From NCBI GenBank assembly GCA_036721445.1, contig DAIMKZ010000059.1, positions 1-12,571 on the forward strand: a stretch of 12,571 nucleotides of DNA. Direction: 5' to 3'. A program made the position numbers and the translations under genes. The DNA comes from UBA4055 sp036721445. GTDB taxonomy: Bacteria; UBA4055. This document shows positions 1-8,314 of the stretch, piece by piece. The notes beneath the pieces were generated by a model. The model had not been told where the DNA came from. It was given only the letters and a program-made list of their open reading frames with translations, and searched no databases. The first letter of the stretch is position 1, and the number at the start of each line of letters is the position of its first letter.

Positions 1-1
1 C

Positions 2-682
2 TACAGGCTTTCTCTCGATGCGGGAACAACTTTCTTTTTCGATGAGGAGGTTGTTGAATTTACAAAGGAAGGCGGAAAACTGATCTCGGTAAAAACTGAT
101 AAAAGAGTGCTTTCCGCCGGTGTTTTCATAAATGCCGCAGGCGGTAACGCCAAAGAGATCGGCGCTATGTGCGGGCTTGACCTTCCTGTCTACCCCGATT
201 CACACGAGGCGGGAGTTACGGAACCTGTTAAATACTTTTTCAAACCGATGGTCGTTGACCTTCGGAGCGACAGCCAGAGCGCTAATTTCTATTATTACCA
301 GAACGAGGGCGGCCAGATAATCTTCTGCGTGACTCCCGATCCGAAGATACTCGGGAAGGACTGTGACAACACATCGGAGTTCCTGCCGCTGATTACCAGA
401 AGGATCGTAGACATACATCCGCGCCTGAAGAACATCCGCGTAAGAAGAACATGGAGAGGACTTTACCCTATGACGCCCGACGGTTTTCCTATAGTCGGAC
501 GCCCGAAAGATATTGATAATATGTTCCTTGCGGTAGGAATGTGCGGACAGGGATTCATGCTCGGTCCGGGACTGGGGAAGATCATCTCCGAGATCATTGT
601 AGATAAAACTGATAAATATAATTTCATACTGGATCAGCTGAGCCTTTACAGGCAGTTCGAAGGGAACGAGATGTTAAAATAA
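2..682 (+). CDS. FAD-dependent oxidoreductase of the DAO family (3' part only)
   Basis: The frame is open from the first bases of the window to a TAA stop, giving 226 residues of the C-terminal part; the N-terminal Rossmann dinucleotide-binding motif lies outside. Seen: an 'INAAGGNA' segment near residue 43, typical of the strand that returns to the FAD site in D-amino-acid oxidase-like (DAO) enzymes; the segment 'HEAGVTEPV'; 'YPMTPDGFPIVG' near residue 155; and a glycine-rich 'GMCGQGFMLGPGLGK' near residue 180, which closes the FAD site. This pattern fits sarcosine oxidase beta subunit, glycine oxidase and related amine or amino-acid dehydrogenases, which oxidise a C-N bond with FAD. The substrate cannot be read from this fragment. 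A GTG at 107 is an internal valine codon and not a start, because the frame is coding and family-like upstream of it. It converges on the downstream operon and ends at a shared terminator. Confidence 0.85.
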   Translation, partial: YRLSLDAGTTFFFDEEVVEFTKEGGKLISVKTDKRVLSAGVFINAAGGNAKEIGAMCGLDLPVYPDSHEAGVTEPVKYFFKPMVVDLRSDSQSANFYYYQNEGGQIIFCVTPDPKILGKDCDNTSEFLPLITRRIVDIHPRLKNIRVRRTWRGLYPMTPDGFPIVGRPKDIDNMFLAVGMCGQGFMLGPGLGKIISEIIVDKTDKYNFILDQLSLYRQFEGNEMLK

Positions 683-708
683 AAAAAGAGGCTCAAGCCT
701 CTTTTTTT
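681..708. terminator. Bidirectional intrinsic terminator between convergent genes
   Basis: A perfect hairpin GAGGC (688-692), loop TCAA, GCCTC (697-701) is flanked by seven A on the left (681-687) and seven T on the right (702-708). Read on either strand it gives a GC stem followed by a U tract, so it can end both the oxidoreductase transcript (+) and the long operon (-). It overlaps the stop codons of both genes (TAA at 680-682 on +, TAA at 707-709 on -). Confidence 0.9.
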
Positions 709-1960
709 ATGTCTTCTGTTTCTTCTTGTTCGTGGCCGGGAAAAGAATATTGTTCAGTATAAGCCTGTATCCTGGAGAGTTCTTGTAAAGCTCCAGCTCG
801 GTCGGAGGATCCATGACATAATGCTTGTAGTCTTCCGGATCGTGCCCGCCGAAAAATGTGAAGAACCCGCGTCCGACCGGGGCGTAAATATATTTAACTA
901 TCTCAGAGTTCTGAACTTCACCAAGAATCACCGCGCCTGGTTTAATCAGTGATCTTCGAAACGCTGTTGACTGTCCCATGAATCCCTTCACGAGTCTCGT
1001 ATGGTTCTGAGTAAGTATACACGGAATAGGGTCGAATTTAGCCGAAAAATCGAATAGCGTGAAATAATCGTTCTCCTCGTTCATTGTTCTGCTTATTTCT
1101 TCGGACAGGTCTATGTCTGAATGCTCGTAAACATAAGGATTCATTTCGATCCTGAAATCCCTGAATGCGATGCACTGGTCGTAATTGAGCTTCAAGTTAG
1201 CCTGCGGATCCGCAGGATCCCCGTCGAACATAGACTCGCAGATGTCCGTTCCCGCCGCCGCGAGTGCGATGTCGAAAGTGTCGGCAGCGCTGCACATGGC
1301 GAAAAGGAATCCGCCCTCCATAACGAACTGCTTGATCTTTATAACCACCGAAAGCTTCAGCTTGGAGACTTTTGAATAACCAAGATCAGCGGCTTCCTTT
1401 TCCTGCTTCATCTGCTGGTCAATGTACCATTCGCTGTTCATGTGCGACGCATAGAATTTTCCGTACTGCCCGGTAAAATCCTCGTGATGCAGATGGAGCC
1501 AGTCGTATTTTGCCAGTTCGCCCCTAAGAACTTCCCTGTCCCACAGCGTTTCGTAAGGGATCTCCGCATAAGTAAGAGCCAGAGTTACGGCGTCGTCCCA
1601 GGGAAATTTCCCCTCCGGTGTATATACCGCTACTTTCGGCGCTTTCTCAAGATCGAGCACATCTGAGTTCGTGTCCTTGATCTCGCTGAGTATTTTTGCG
1701 TAATCGGAATTACTTATGATCTCATAGTAAACACCTCTGATAAGCGCTTCGTCGATCACTTTTTCAAAACCTTCTATCTTGAACGATCCCCCGCGGTAAT
1801 TCAGCAGCCACTCGACTTTCGCGCCTTTTTCTATCGCCCAGTATGCCAGACCGTATGATTTCAGGTGATCTGTCTGTGAATAGTCCATTGGTATAAGAAC
1901 ATCATCCGCGAGAAGCGAAGCCGAAAATAATCCGAAAAATATTAAAATATACTTTTTCAA
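707..1960 (-). CDS. Secreted class-I glutamine-amidotransferase-like protein ('asparagine synthetase B' family by common label)
   Basis: 417 residues. A signal peptide is visible: MKK, a hydrophobic stretch to about residue 17, then a cleavage-like SLLA/DD. Residues 20-100 hold the conserved-looking 'HLKSYGLAYWAIEKG' and 'WLLNYRGGSF'. From about residue 108 ('KVAVYTPEGKF') there is a Rossmann-like half resembling class-I amidotransferase, BPL_N or ThuA folds: 'WLHLHHEDFTGQYGKFY' at 154-170, then 'GGFLFAMCSAADTFD' at 216-230, where Cys223 sits at a nucleophile-elbow-like turn; 'GGHDPED' follows at 371. From memory, close relatives in Bacteroidetes are labelled asparagine synthetase B. Neither the N-terminal Cys2 glutaminase nor an SGGxDS ATP-pyrophosphatase motif is present, so that activity is not supported. 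The start is TTG, three bases after the peptidase stop; the next in-frame Met would lose the signal peptide. Last gene of the operon; substrate unknown. Confidence 0.8.
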   Translation of the reverse strand: MKKYILIFFGLFSASLLADDVLIPMDYSQTDHLKSYGLAYWAIEKGAKVEWLLNYRGGSFKIEGFEKVIDEALIRGVYYEIISNSDYAKILSEIKDTNSDVLDLEKAPKVAVYTPEGKFPWDDAVTLALTYAEIPYETLWDREVLRGELAKYDWLHLHHEDFTGQYGKFYASHMNSEWYIDQQMKQEKEAADLGYSKVSKLKLSVVIKIKQFVMEGGFLFAMCSAADTFDIALAAAGTDICESMFDGDPADPQANLKLNYDQCIAFRDFRIEMNPYVYEHSDIDLSEEISRTMNEENDYFTLFDFSAKFDPIPCILTQNHTRLVKGFMGQSTAFRRSLIKPGAVILGEVQNSEIVKYIYAPVGRGFFTFFGGHDPEDYKHYVMDPPTELELYKNSPGYRLILNNILFPATNKKKQKT

Positions 1961-1963
1961 TTT

Positions 1964-4900
1964 CTACCTTACCGATTTTACATAGAAGAATCTTTTTGTT
2001 TCCGCAGGATTTATTATAGTATATACTGATTGAGCGGTCACGCCCTCATAAGTGTATATTCCGTACGGTTCTGATGAAGAGTATACAGCATATTCCGATG
2101 CGCCGGATACGCTGTCCCACTCAAGAATAATGTCGCTTCCGGAAGTCCTTATTGTAAGATTTGAGGGGACTCCAGGCGCGAGAGGATTGAACAGTCCGCT
2201 GTTGTATAGGTCTCCCCTGTATTTGTCGTATATTCCCCTTGAAGATGAAGCAAATGGATAATCGTAAACGACCATCACTCCGTCATCCACACCGACAGCG
2301 AATTCAAGATCTCCGTCACCGTCAAGGTCCGCTACAGCTGCCGAGTTCATACCGGGTCTTCTGATATCTTCGACTTTTACCGGAAAACCGTCAAGAACAG
2401 CTCCCGTCGCTCCCGAATAGCACCATATCCTGTAATTCGCGTCCATGTACATGATGTCGAGGTTCCCGTCACCGTTAAAGTCCGCAAGGGACGGGGCAGA
2501 AAGATCGTTTTTCGCCGATCTCGGATCAAGTGCAATAGGAAAGTTCGGGTACGAAGTGTAGTCAGAGTTCATAATGTATAATTTTGAGGCTGTGAGGGCT
2601 ATTATCTCTATGTCGCCGTCGTTATCAATATCCGCAAAGCTGACAGGAGGCGTGAGGTCGTAGAAATTATATGCTTTCATATCCAGGTTCATTCCTCCCG
2701 ACAGTGATTGAATTTGAGTCAACGATGTCCCATCGAAAGTGAATCCAAAGAGTTTACCGTACGAACCGTAACTTTCAGTTATTGCATAAATCTCAATTTT
2801 CCCGTCGTCATCTGCATCGCAGAAGGATATCGAGGTCTGTATCTCTTTCGGAAGAAGATACTCAGTTATTTTACTGCGGGTTTCCAGATCATAGAATAAA
2901 ATTTTCGTTCCTGAATTAAATACAATCTCCTTATCACCGTCTCCGTCAAGATCAAGACAGGCAGGAGAGTGTATCCAGTATGAATTGGGAGAAGAATATA
3001 GAGGAAATCCGCTCATCATTTCTAATTTTTCATTCTTCAGGTTGAGCATATAAACATACCCCCCGTCCGGTACAGTTCCTCCCAAATCCCCTGTAAAAGC
3101 GCTTATCATTATCTCAAGGTCGCTGTCGGAATCCGCGTTAACTAGAACAGGAGCGTTCTCCATTATTACACCGTAAATCTTCTTCTGAGCTAATATATCT
3201 CCTGTTGTAAGATCAACAACCTTCACAAGTACGCTGTCGCCCATATTGAAATCATAATTGACCATATCCAGACTTCCGTCGCTGTTAACATCGCCAACGG
3301 CAAAACCCTGCTGCATTGTGAGCGAAAATCCGTCTTCCGCAGCCTGATGTATAATACCGTTTCCGTTAAGCGGACTGCCGTCGGCAGAAATTCCTGCTAT
3401 ACTTGAAGTTCTTGTGTTGGATATCAGTTTTCCCTCAATTAAAACCGGATTGTATATTTCGAACGGTGACAGATCGTATGTTCTGTCTTTGTACAGCGGA
3501 AAAGGCGCGGTTTTCACCGGGTCGGAATAAACGAATTCGTAACCAGAGGAGTCGCACAATGCTATATTGAGATATACGGGTTCATAATCAGTCTTTCCGA
3601 AAGAGAAGATTTTACCTGAGATAATATCGAAATTGAGCTTCGAAACGGTTGTGAAATTACTGTCTGTAGACGAGTATATATTGACACCTTTTACCTGAGG
3701 ATACGTGTAACTCCATTCAAGGTTGATCTTTCCGGGAGAATGATCCGCATAAAGGCTGATCGTGTTCCCTGTCTGATCAATAAATCCGAAAGAGTTTGAA
3801 TAATATGTTTTATCTCCGTTTATAGTGACCGTGAAATAATAGTTCTTTAACGGATCTACAGTAAAACTCACGCTGTCTGATACAGAAGTGAAGGAGGGAA
3901 TATTTTTAAGTGTCTTCTGTGCTGAAAACGATCCGTTCTCGAACAATTTTATTTCAGACTCATCGATCTTCCCTTTTGAAGCGTTCAGGAATACCGGCTC
4001 GAGGATAGTGCCGTTCAGCATAACGGAAGATAATTTCAGATATGGTACAGCGACCGGAACGAATATTTTTTCATCGGATATCTTAGTGCCGTTCTTCTTT
4101 CTTATCTCCATATTTACAACCGCAACACTGTCATTTACAATAGAATCAGGTGATGCGAAATTTAAGTTGAAAGCGGTCACATCTGCAAAATTACCGACCG
4201 CAGGAAGAGCGAACCTGGTTTTCACTGCTGACAGATTAATGCCCGAATGGTCCGAAGAGGTAATAACCGCATCAAGGCTGTCTATAGCCGCCGGATTCGA
4301 ATCCAGGCTTAGCCTGAATGATATTCCGAAATCTTCTCCGTCTTCGACTACTCCTGATCCGTTCACATCTGCTACGGATATATTATCGAGAGCATATGAT
4401 ACTTCAACAGCAGAATTAACCGAATAACCGTATGTTTTTAAGAAACATTCCTGTGAATAGTAATGAAGATAGACCGAATCCGCAGTCAGGTTCTCGTAAG
4501 GCACGGAAAAATTCTGGGCTTTTGTTTTAACTCTGCCTATTATTTTGTTATTCTCGGTTAGTGTAATAAAAACAGTGTCGTTGGGAGCGGAATTGAACAT
4601 TACGCTGACACTCCCGCTGCCTTTACGGAAAGACCCCGCAGCTGAAATCAGAAGATTTTTCGGTTCTCTTAAGAACGGAAGTCCCGAAGGATCTCCCTGA
4701 ATTTCATACGCATGATTAAGATAAAGGGCCGATCCGCTTGAAAGCGGATTGCCGAACACGATCTTCGCGTCCGCAAGACTCTCACCGAATGATCTTTTTC
4801 TGTTTATCTGCCTGAAAAAATATGCGTTGAAATTGTTTGTCATGTTGGGATATTCCTGCCCCCCGCTGCCGATATATGTAACGCAGCCGCCTTCAGGATT

Positions 4901-6220
4901 TATCATTGCTTTATGAGAAAAACTGTCTCCGCCGAAGTATCCCGGTTTGCAGGCTGCGACATAAAACAGTCCGGACACTCCTTCCAGGTTCATTATGTCG
5001 TCGCTCCATATCTTGAATTCATTGTCCGTCTGTCTCAGCACGTGATAATCCCCGTGAGACTGCGAGTAAACAAAATTGTAACCGGAATTGAACCGTGATA
5101 TTATGTCCTCTTTACCAAAATCTGGCGACACTCCTTCATAAACCGAGTCTCTGACGAATGGGAATGAAAACTCTGTTCCGACATTATTGCACCAGTATCT
5201 TCCGTCACCGGCGCTAAAAACGTCCAGACCGAGCAGAAAAACAGACGTGTTGAACCCGGTCCTGAAATTCCTGTCCGACGAGTAATATTTTATCGTCTTA
5301 TTTATAACAGCGTTTATTTCCTCTTCAGTGTTCCCGGGAAACCGTCCCACATAAACATCTTCATACGAATCCGCCCTGTCTGCATATTCGTAATGAACTC
5401 CGTTTCCGCTGCTGTCAGTTACTCCGTCAAGCTTACTGTAAAAAGAATCTGAATATATCTCTGAAGTTTCAGGAGAAACATAAGGCAAAGCTTTGCCCAG
5501 AGGAACTGTCTTGTACCCGCCGCCGATAATCACATATTTCAAATCATTGCTTACATATTTATCCCTGATGTAATTCCTTATCTTCATCACATCGGACTCG
5601 CCCGGGTATTCCGAATAAATGTCCTCTACGGTCTTGATAACGGTATCAAACCCCTGTTTTGTCTTGAACAGCCTGTATTGTTCAAAATTATCGGCAAATT
5701 CCTGAGTAGTAATAATGACTACATCTATCTTCTGAAGACCTTTTTTGGGAAACACGAAAGGGATTACATAATCAGTTAAAGTATATTCGAACGATGTTAT
5801 AAAAAAGAGCGAGTCGTTCCTAACATAGTAGGGATTTATCTCCATTACTGAAAAATTAGTGTGCCTTTTTTTCCCTCTTGCCCCGATAGTTGCGAATTTC
5901 TCTGAAGGATGTATATGCGTCAGGGATGTGTCAGTATATGTTTGATAATAGCTGAGCCCGAGGCTGTCATCCACAAGCACTGAAGTATATGAATCGATTA
6001 TTATGTCCTGTGCGTACATGTCATCGAATCTGAATTCCTGTAGTAATACCGGGAAGGTTATTTCAGAATCCGAAAAAGTTTTAAATCTGTATGTCTTCTC
6101 CTTGTACGAAATGGCTTTTAAACTGTCATCGTAGTTCCAGTCAGCCTGAACAGGATTGTAAGTATCAGAGAACACGATTCCCGTTATAAGAATCAGCAGT
6201 ATCATAATATTTCTTCCCAT
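1964..6220 (-). CDS. Secreted gingipain-like C25 cysteine peptidase with FG-GAP/VCBS repeats and FN3-like C-terminus
   Basis: 1418 residues, start ATG with AGGGGA four bases upstream. Signal peptide: MGRN followed by a hydrophobic stretch to about residue 17. A pro-region (about 20-160) precedes a peptidase C25 domain (about 164-515): 'KIDVVIITTQEF' then 'YRLFKTKQGFD' match the start of gingipain catalytic domains, 'YVGRFPG' lies near 290, catalytic His389 sits in 'SQSHGDYH', and catalytic Cys424 in 'VAACKPGYFGG'. The His-Cys spacing of 35 is close to that of known gingipains. Beta-rich segments follow: a Ca-loop-like 'VADVNGSGVVEDGED' near 617 and an FN3-like region around 815-900. Seven FG-GAP/VCBS Ca-binding repeats occupy about 977-1306, and a final FN3-like module 1348-1418. 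No typical type IX C-terminal sorting domain is recognised. Cleavage specificity cannot be told from sequence alone. Gaps of 8 bases to nadB and 3 bases to the next gene place it inside the operon. Confidence 0.92.
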   Translation of the reverse strand: MGRNIMILLILITGIVFSDTYNPVQADWNYDDSLKAISYKEKTYRFKTFSDSEITFPVLLQEFRFDDMYAQDIIIDSYTSVLVDDSLGLSYYQTYTDTSLTHIHPSEKFATIGARGKKRHTNFSVMEINPYYVRNDSLFFITSFEYTLTDYVIPFVFPKKGLQKIDVVIITTQEFADNFEQYRLFKTKQGFDTVIKTVEDIYSEYPGESDVMKIRNYIRDKYVSNDLKYVIIGGGYKTVPLGKALPYVSPETSEIYSDSFYSKLDGVTDSSGNGVHYEYADRADSYEDVYVGRFPGNTEEEINAVINKTIKYYSSDRNFRTGFNTSVFLLGLDVFSAGDGRYWCNNVGTEFSFPFVRDSVYEGVSPDFGKEDIISRFNSGYNFVYSQSHGDYHVLRQTDNEFKIWSDDIMNLEGVSGLFYVAACKPGYFGGDSFSHKAMINPEGGCVTYIGSGGQEYPNMTNNFNAYFFRQINRKRSFGESLADAKIVFGNPLSSGSALYLNHAYEIQGDPSGLPFLREPKNLLISAAGSFRKGSGSVSVMFNSAPNDTVFITLTENNKIIGRVKTKAQNFSVPYENLTADSVYLHYYSQECFLKTYGYSVNSAVEVSYALDNISVADVNGSGVVEDGEDFGISFRLSLDSNPAAIDSLDAVITSSDHSGINLSAVKTRFALPAVGNFADVTAFNLNFASPDSIVNDSVAVVNMEIRKKNGTKISDEKIFVPVAVPYLKLSSVMLNGTILEPVFLNASKGKIDESEIKLFENGSFSAQKTLKNIPSFTSVSDSVSFTVDPLKNYYFTVTINGDKTYYSNSFGFIDQTGNTISLYADHSPGKINLEWSYTYPQVKGVNIYSSTDSNFTTVSKLNFDIISGKIFSFGKTDYEPVYLNIALCDSSGYEFVYSDPVKTAPFPLYKDRTYDLSPFEIYNPVLIEGKLISNTRTSSIAGISADGSPLNGNGIIHQAAEDGFSLTMQQGFAVGDVNSDGSLDMVNYDFNMGDSVLVKVVDLTTGDILAQKKIYGVIMENAPVLVNADSDSDLEIMISAFTGDLGGTVPDGGYVYMLNLKNEKLEMMSGFPLYSSPNSYWIHSPACLDLDGDGDKEIVFNSGTKILFYDLETRSKITEYLLPKEIQTSISFCDADDDGKIEIYAITESYGSYGKLFGFTFDGTSLTQIQSLSGGMNLDMKAYNFYDLTPPVSFADIDNDGDIEIIALTASKLYIMNSDYTSYPNFPIALDPRSAKNDLSAPSLADFNGDGNLDIMYMDANYRIWCYSGATGAVLDGFPVKVEDIRRPGMNSAAVADLDGDGDLEFAVGVDDGVMVVYDYPFASSSRGIYDKYRGDLYNSGLFNPLAPGVPSNLTIRTSGSDIILEWDSVSGASEYAVYSSSEPYGIYTYEGVTAQSVYTIINPAETKRFFYVKSVR
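1967..1970 (-). promoter_or_regulatory. Ribosome binding site supporting the TTG start at 1960
   Basis: AAGG lies inside the last codons of the upstream peptidase gene, six bases before the TTG at 1960-1958. Together with the signal peptide that begins directly at this codon, it supports TTG as the true start and suggests translational coupling with the peptidase. Confidence 0.6.
2303..3292 (-). repeat. Seven FG-GAP/VCBS-type calcium-binding repeats within the C25 peptidase
   Basis: The translated repeats centre on D-x-[DN]-x-D-G-x-[LI]-[DE] loops: DVNSDGSLD (residue 977), NADSDSDLE (1028), DLDGDGDKE (1090), DADDDGKIE (1135), DIDNDGDIE (1197), DFNGDGNLD (1247), DLDGDGDLE (1298). Spacing is roughly 45-62 residues, in keeping with beta-propeller blades. 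Such blades usually bind calcium and serve as adhesion or substrate-binding modules in surface proteins. The second repeat has Ser in place of the usual Gly. Confidence 0.88.
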
Positions 6221-6228
6221 CTGTTCCC

Positions 6229-7875
6229 CTATCTTGTTATCTCGCTTTTACTTCTTCTCCCGGTACTCCTGATCCTCGTGTTCTTCTGCCAGCTTTCGTT
6301 GTCCTTGTGCGGATGGTCTATGTTGAAATGCAGGCCTCTCGATTCCTTTCTGAAGCTTGCGAATCTGACCATAAGAGCTGCCACATCCGCAATATTCCTG
6401 AGCTCGATAGTCTCTTTTGAGAGTTTCGTCTGCATGTAGTAATCTCTTGCCTGCCATGCTATAAGGTCTATCATATTCTGAGCCATCTTCAGCCTTTCGT
6501 CGCTCCTTACTATTCCTACAAATTCACTTACGAGCCTCTTTATCGTGTTCCGCAAATAGCTGACGACGACTTTCTCAAGAGGCCTTTCTGTATGATAATA
6601 CTCCCACTCCTTAATTCCTGTGAAATCCGTCATATTTTTTGAAATATATTTTTGTACCGAGATCGAACTGGCCTTCGCGAACACGAGAGCGTCCAGAAGA
6701 GAATTCGAAGCAAGTCTGTTAGCGCCGTGAACTCCGTTCTGAGCAACTTCTCCTATAGCATAAAGCCCTTTCACATCCGTCTTTCCGTGTAGATCTGTCT
6801 CTATTCCCCCGCACTGATAATGCGCGGCCGGAACTACGGGGATCATCTGCTTTGTTATATCAATACCTTCCTCAAGGCATTTGTGATATATGTTCGGGAA
6901 CGAGGAAATGATCTTATTGGCCGGAAAATTACTCACATCAAGGTAAACGAAATCATCTCCCCTCTTCTTCATTTCCGTATCGATGGCGCGAGCAACGATA
7001 TCCCTCGGCGCAAGCGACTTCAAAGGATGGTATTTCTGCATGAACTTCTTACCGTCCTTCGTCTTGAGTTCCGCTCCGAAACCCCTCACCGCCTCCGAAA
7101 TGAGAAAAGAGCTCTCCTTTTCTTTCTCAGTGTAAAGAGTGGTCGGATGGAACTGGTAGAACTCAAGATTGGATATAGTTGCGCCGGCGCGGTAGGCCAT
7201 GGCCAGCCCGTCTCCTGTGGCGACCGCCGGGTTCGATGTGTGCAGGTAAACCTGCCCCGAGCCGCCCGTAGCAAGGACCGTTGATTTAGACAGTATCTTG
7301 CTTATCCTGTTCCTCTTTATATCGTATGCGTAAACGCCGTAGCATGTCACACCGTGAAGTCCGGCGGGCGGCGGGTCCGTCTTCTGATGTTCTGTCAGAA
7401 GATCGACGCACATCGTATTTTCCAGTATCGTAATATTTTTGTTCTCTTTAACATTTTTAGTGAGCGCTCTGATCAGCTCTTTTCCCGTAATATCCTTGAA
7501 ATGAAACACCCTGCTCTCGGAATGCCCCCCCTCGCGGTGAAGAGAATATTCTCCTTTCTTGCTGTCCTTTGTAAATTTCACTCCCCTTCTGATCAGGTCG
7601 TGGATTATTTCGGGCCCCTCATTTACGATCATACCTACTGCTTTCGGATTGCAGAGCTCATCTCCGGCGGTCATTGTATCCTTTATATGTTCTTCGAATG
7701 AATCAGATTCCCTGTCTACGGCAGCTATACCTCCCTGGGCATAAAAAGTGTTCGACTCCCTCAGAGAATTCTTTGTTATGAGAAGAACTTTACCGTGATC
7801 GGCTGCCAGAATGGAAAAATAAAGCCCTGCGGCTCCGCTTCCAACTACAAGAAAATCGTAGATATTCTCTTTCAT
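6229..7875 (-). CDS. nadB: L-aspartate oxidase
   Basis: 548 residues, full family length. A flavoprotein that oxidises L-aspartate to iminoaspartate, the first step of de novo NAD synthesis; iminoaspartate is then used by quinolinate synthase (NadA, not in this window). Seen: FAD-binding GSGAAG at 12-17; 'SNTFYAQGGIAA' at 41-52; 'HREGGHS' at 113-119; His243 in 'QFHPTTL'; Arg291 in 'LAPRDIVARAI'; His352 in 'AAHYQCGGI'; 'GANRLASNSLLDA' from 385. These correspond to the substrate-binding and catalytic residues known from E. coli NadB (H244, R290, H351, R386). The helical C-terminal domain ends with the usual 'ESRGLHFNIDHPHKD'. ATG start with AAGG seven bases upstream; 13 bases after the LapA-like gene. 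A cytoplasmic metabolic enzyme placed just before an exported peptidase. Fumarate reductase/succinate dehydrogenase flavoprotein is less likely because of the NadB-type C-terminus and the absence of partner subunits. Confidence 0.95.
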   Translation of the reverse strand: MKENIYDFLVVGSGAAGLYFSILAADHGKVLLITKNSLRESNTFYAQGGIAAVDRESDSFEEHIKDTMTAGDELCNPKAVGMIVNEGPEIIHDLIRRGVKFTKDSKKGEYSLHREGGHSESRVFHFKDITGKELIRALTKNVKENKNITILENTMCVDLLTEHQKTDPPPAGLHGVTCYGVYAYDIKRNRISKILSKSTVLATGGSGQVYLHTSNPAVATGDGLAMAYRAGATISNLEFYQFHPTTLYTEKEKESSFLISEAVRGFGAELKTKDGKKFMQKYHPLKSLAPRDIVARAIDTEMKKRGDDFVYLDVSNFPANKIISSFPNIYHKCLEEGIDITKQMIPVVPAAHYQCGGIETDLHGKTDVKGLYAIGEVAQNGVHGANRLASNSLLDALVFAKASSISVQKYISKNMTDFTGIKEWEYYHTERPLEKVVVSYLRNTIKRLVSEFVGIVRSDERLKMAQNMIDLIAWQARDYYMQTKLSKETIELRNIADVAALMVRFASFRKESRGLHFNIDHPHKDNESWQKNTRIRSTGRRSKSEITR

Positions 7876-7888
7876 CTTCTTACCTTGA

Positions 7889-8299
7889 TTAGTATTCTAC
7901 CTGATTTCCCGCAGGCGTGTTTTTTGCCGAAAGGACTTCCTTGAGCGTCTTTATCTCATTAAGAGCCGAGTTATGATCGATCTTCATCTTTTCAAGCTCG
8001 TTCTGTACTATCTGAAGATCTTTAGACTTAAGTTCAAGGTCTTTTATTGTGCCTTTGAGCTGAGAAATCTTCTTTCTGTTCTCCCTTACCGTTTTCCACT
8101 CCTTCACAAATGAGAAGAAAGCCATTATGATAACTCCGGCAAGCATCGAAGCGAGAATTATAAAAACGACAGATGTGGGAGGAAGGTCGGCCAGAAAGAA
8201 AAGCGACATTCCCGTAACAGTTACATTGAAATTTTCGATACCGAGTACTATTACCGCTACAAGCAGTACAAGCTGAACTACTTTCTGGATATAATACAT
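7889..8299 (-). CDS. LapA-domain-like small membrane protein with coiled coil
   Basis: 136 residues. Two transmembrane helices are visible: about 6-22 ('VVQLVLLVAVIVLGIEN') and about 43-65 ('VVFIILASMLAGVIIMAFF'), separated by a short loop with 'NVTVTGMSLFF'. A charged heptad-like segment (about 68-125, rich in K, E, L) should form a cytoplasmic coiled coil. This matches the layout of the LapA/DUF1049 domain family (lipopolysaccharide assembly protein A-like), whose role is poorly defined outside enterobacteria. ATG start with a strong AAGGAGG five bases upstream; 15 bases after the miaB stop. Its location between miaB and nadB does not point to a specific role. Confidence 0.78.
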   Translation of the reverse strand: MYYIQKVVQLVLLVAVIVLGIENFNVTVTGMSLFFLADLPPTSVVFIILASMLAGVIIMAFFSFVKEWKTVRENRKKISQLKGTIKDLELKSKDLQIVQNELEKMKIDHNSALNEIKTLKEVLSAKNTPAGNQVEY

Positions 8300-8314
8300 C
8301 TCTCCCTCCTTATC

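Noticed and set aside
3888..4427. 179-residue plus-strand open frame inside the C25 peptidase gene
   Set aside because: Antisense to a long, coherent coding region; its Ser/Phe-rich composition is what the complement of Asp/Glu/Ser-rich codons produces.
6248..6457. Possible frameshift at the 3' end of nadB (alternative minus-strand frame)
   Set aside because: The main nadB frame keeps the expected family ending ('ESRGLHFNIDHPHKD') and reaches full length, so no frameshift is needed.
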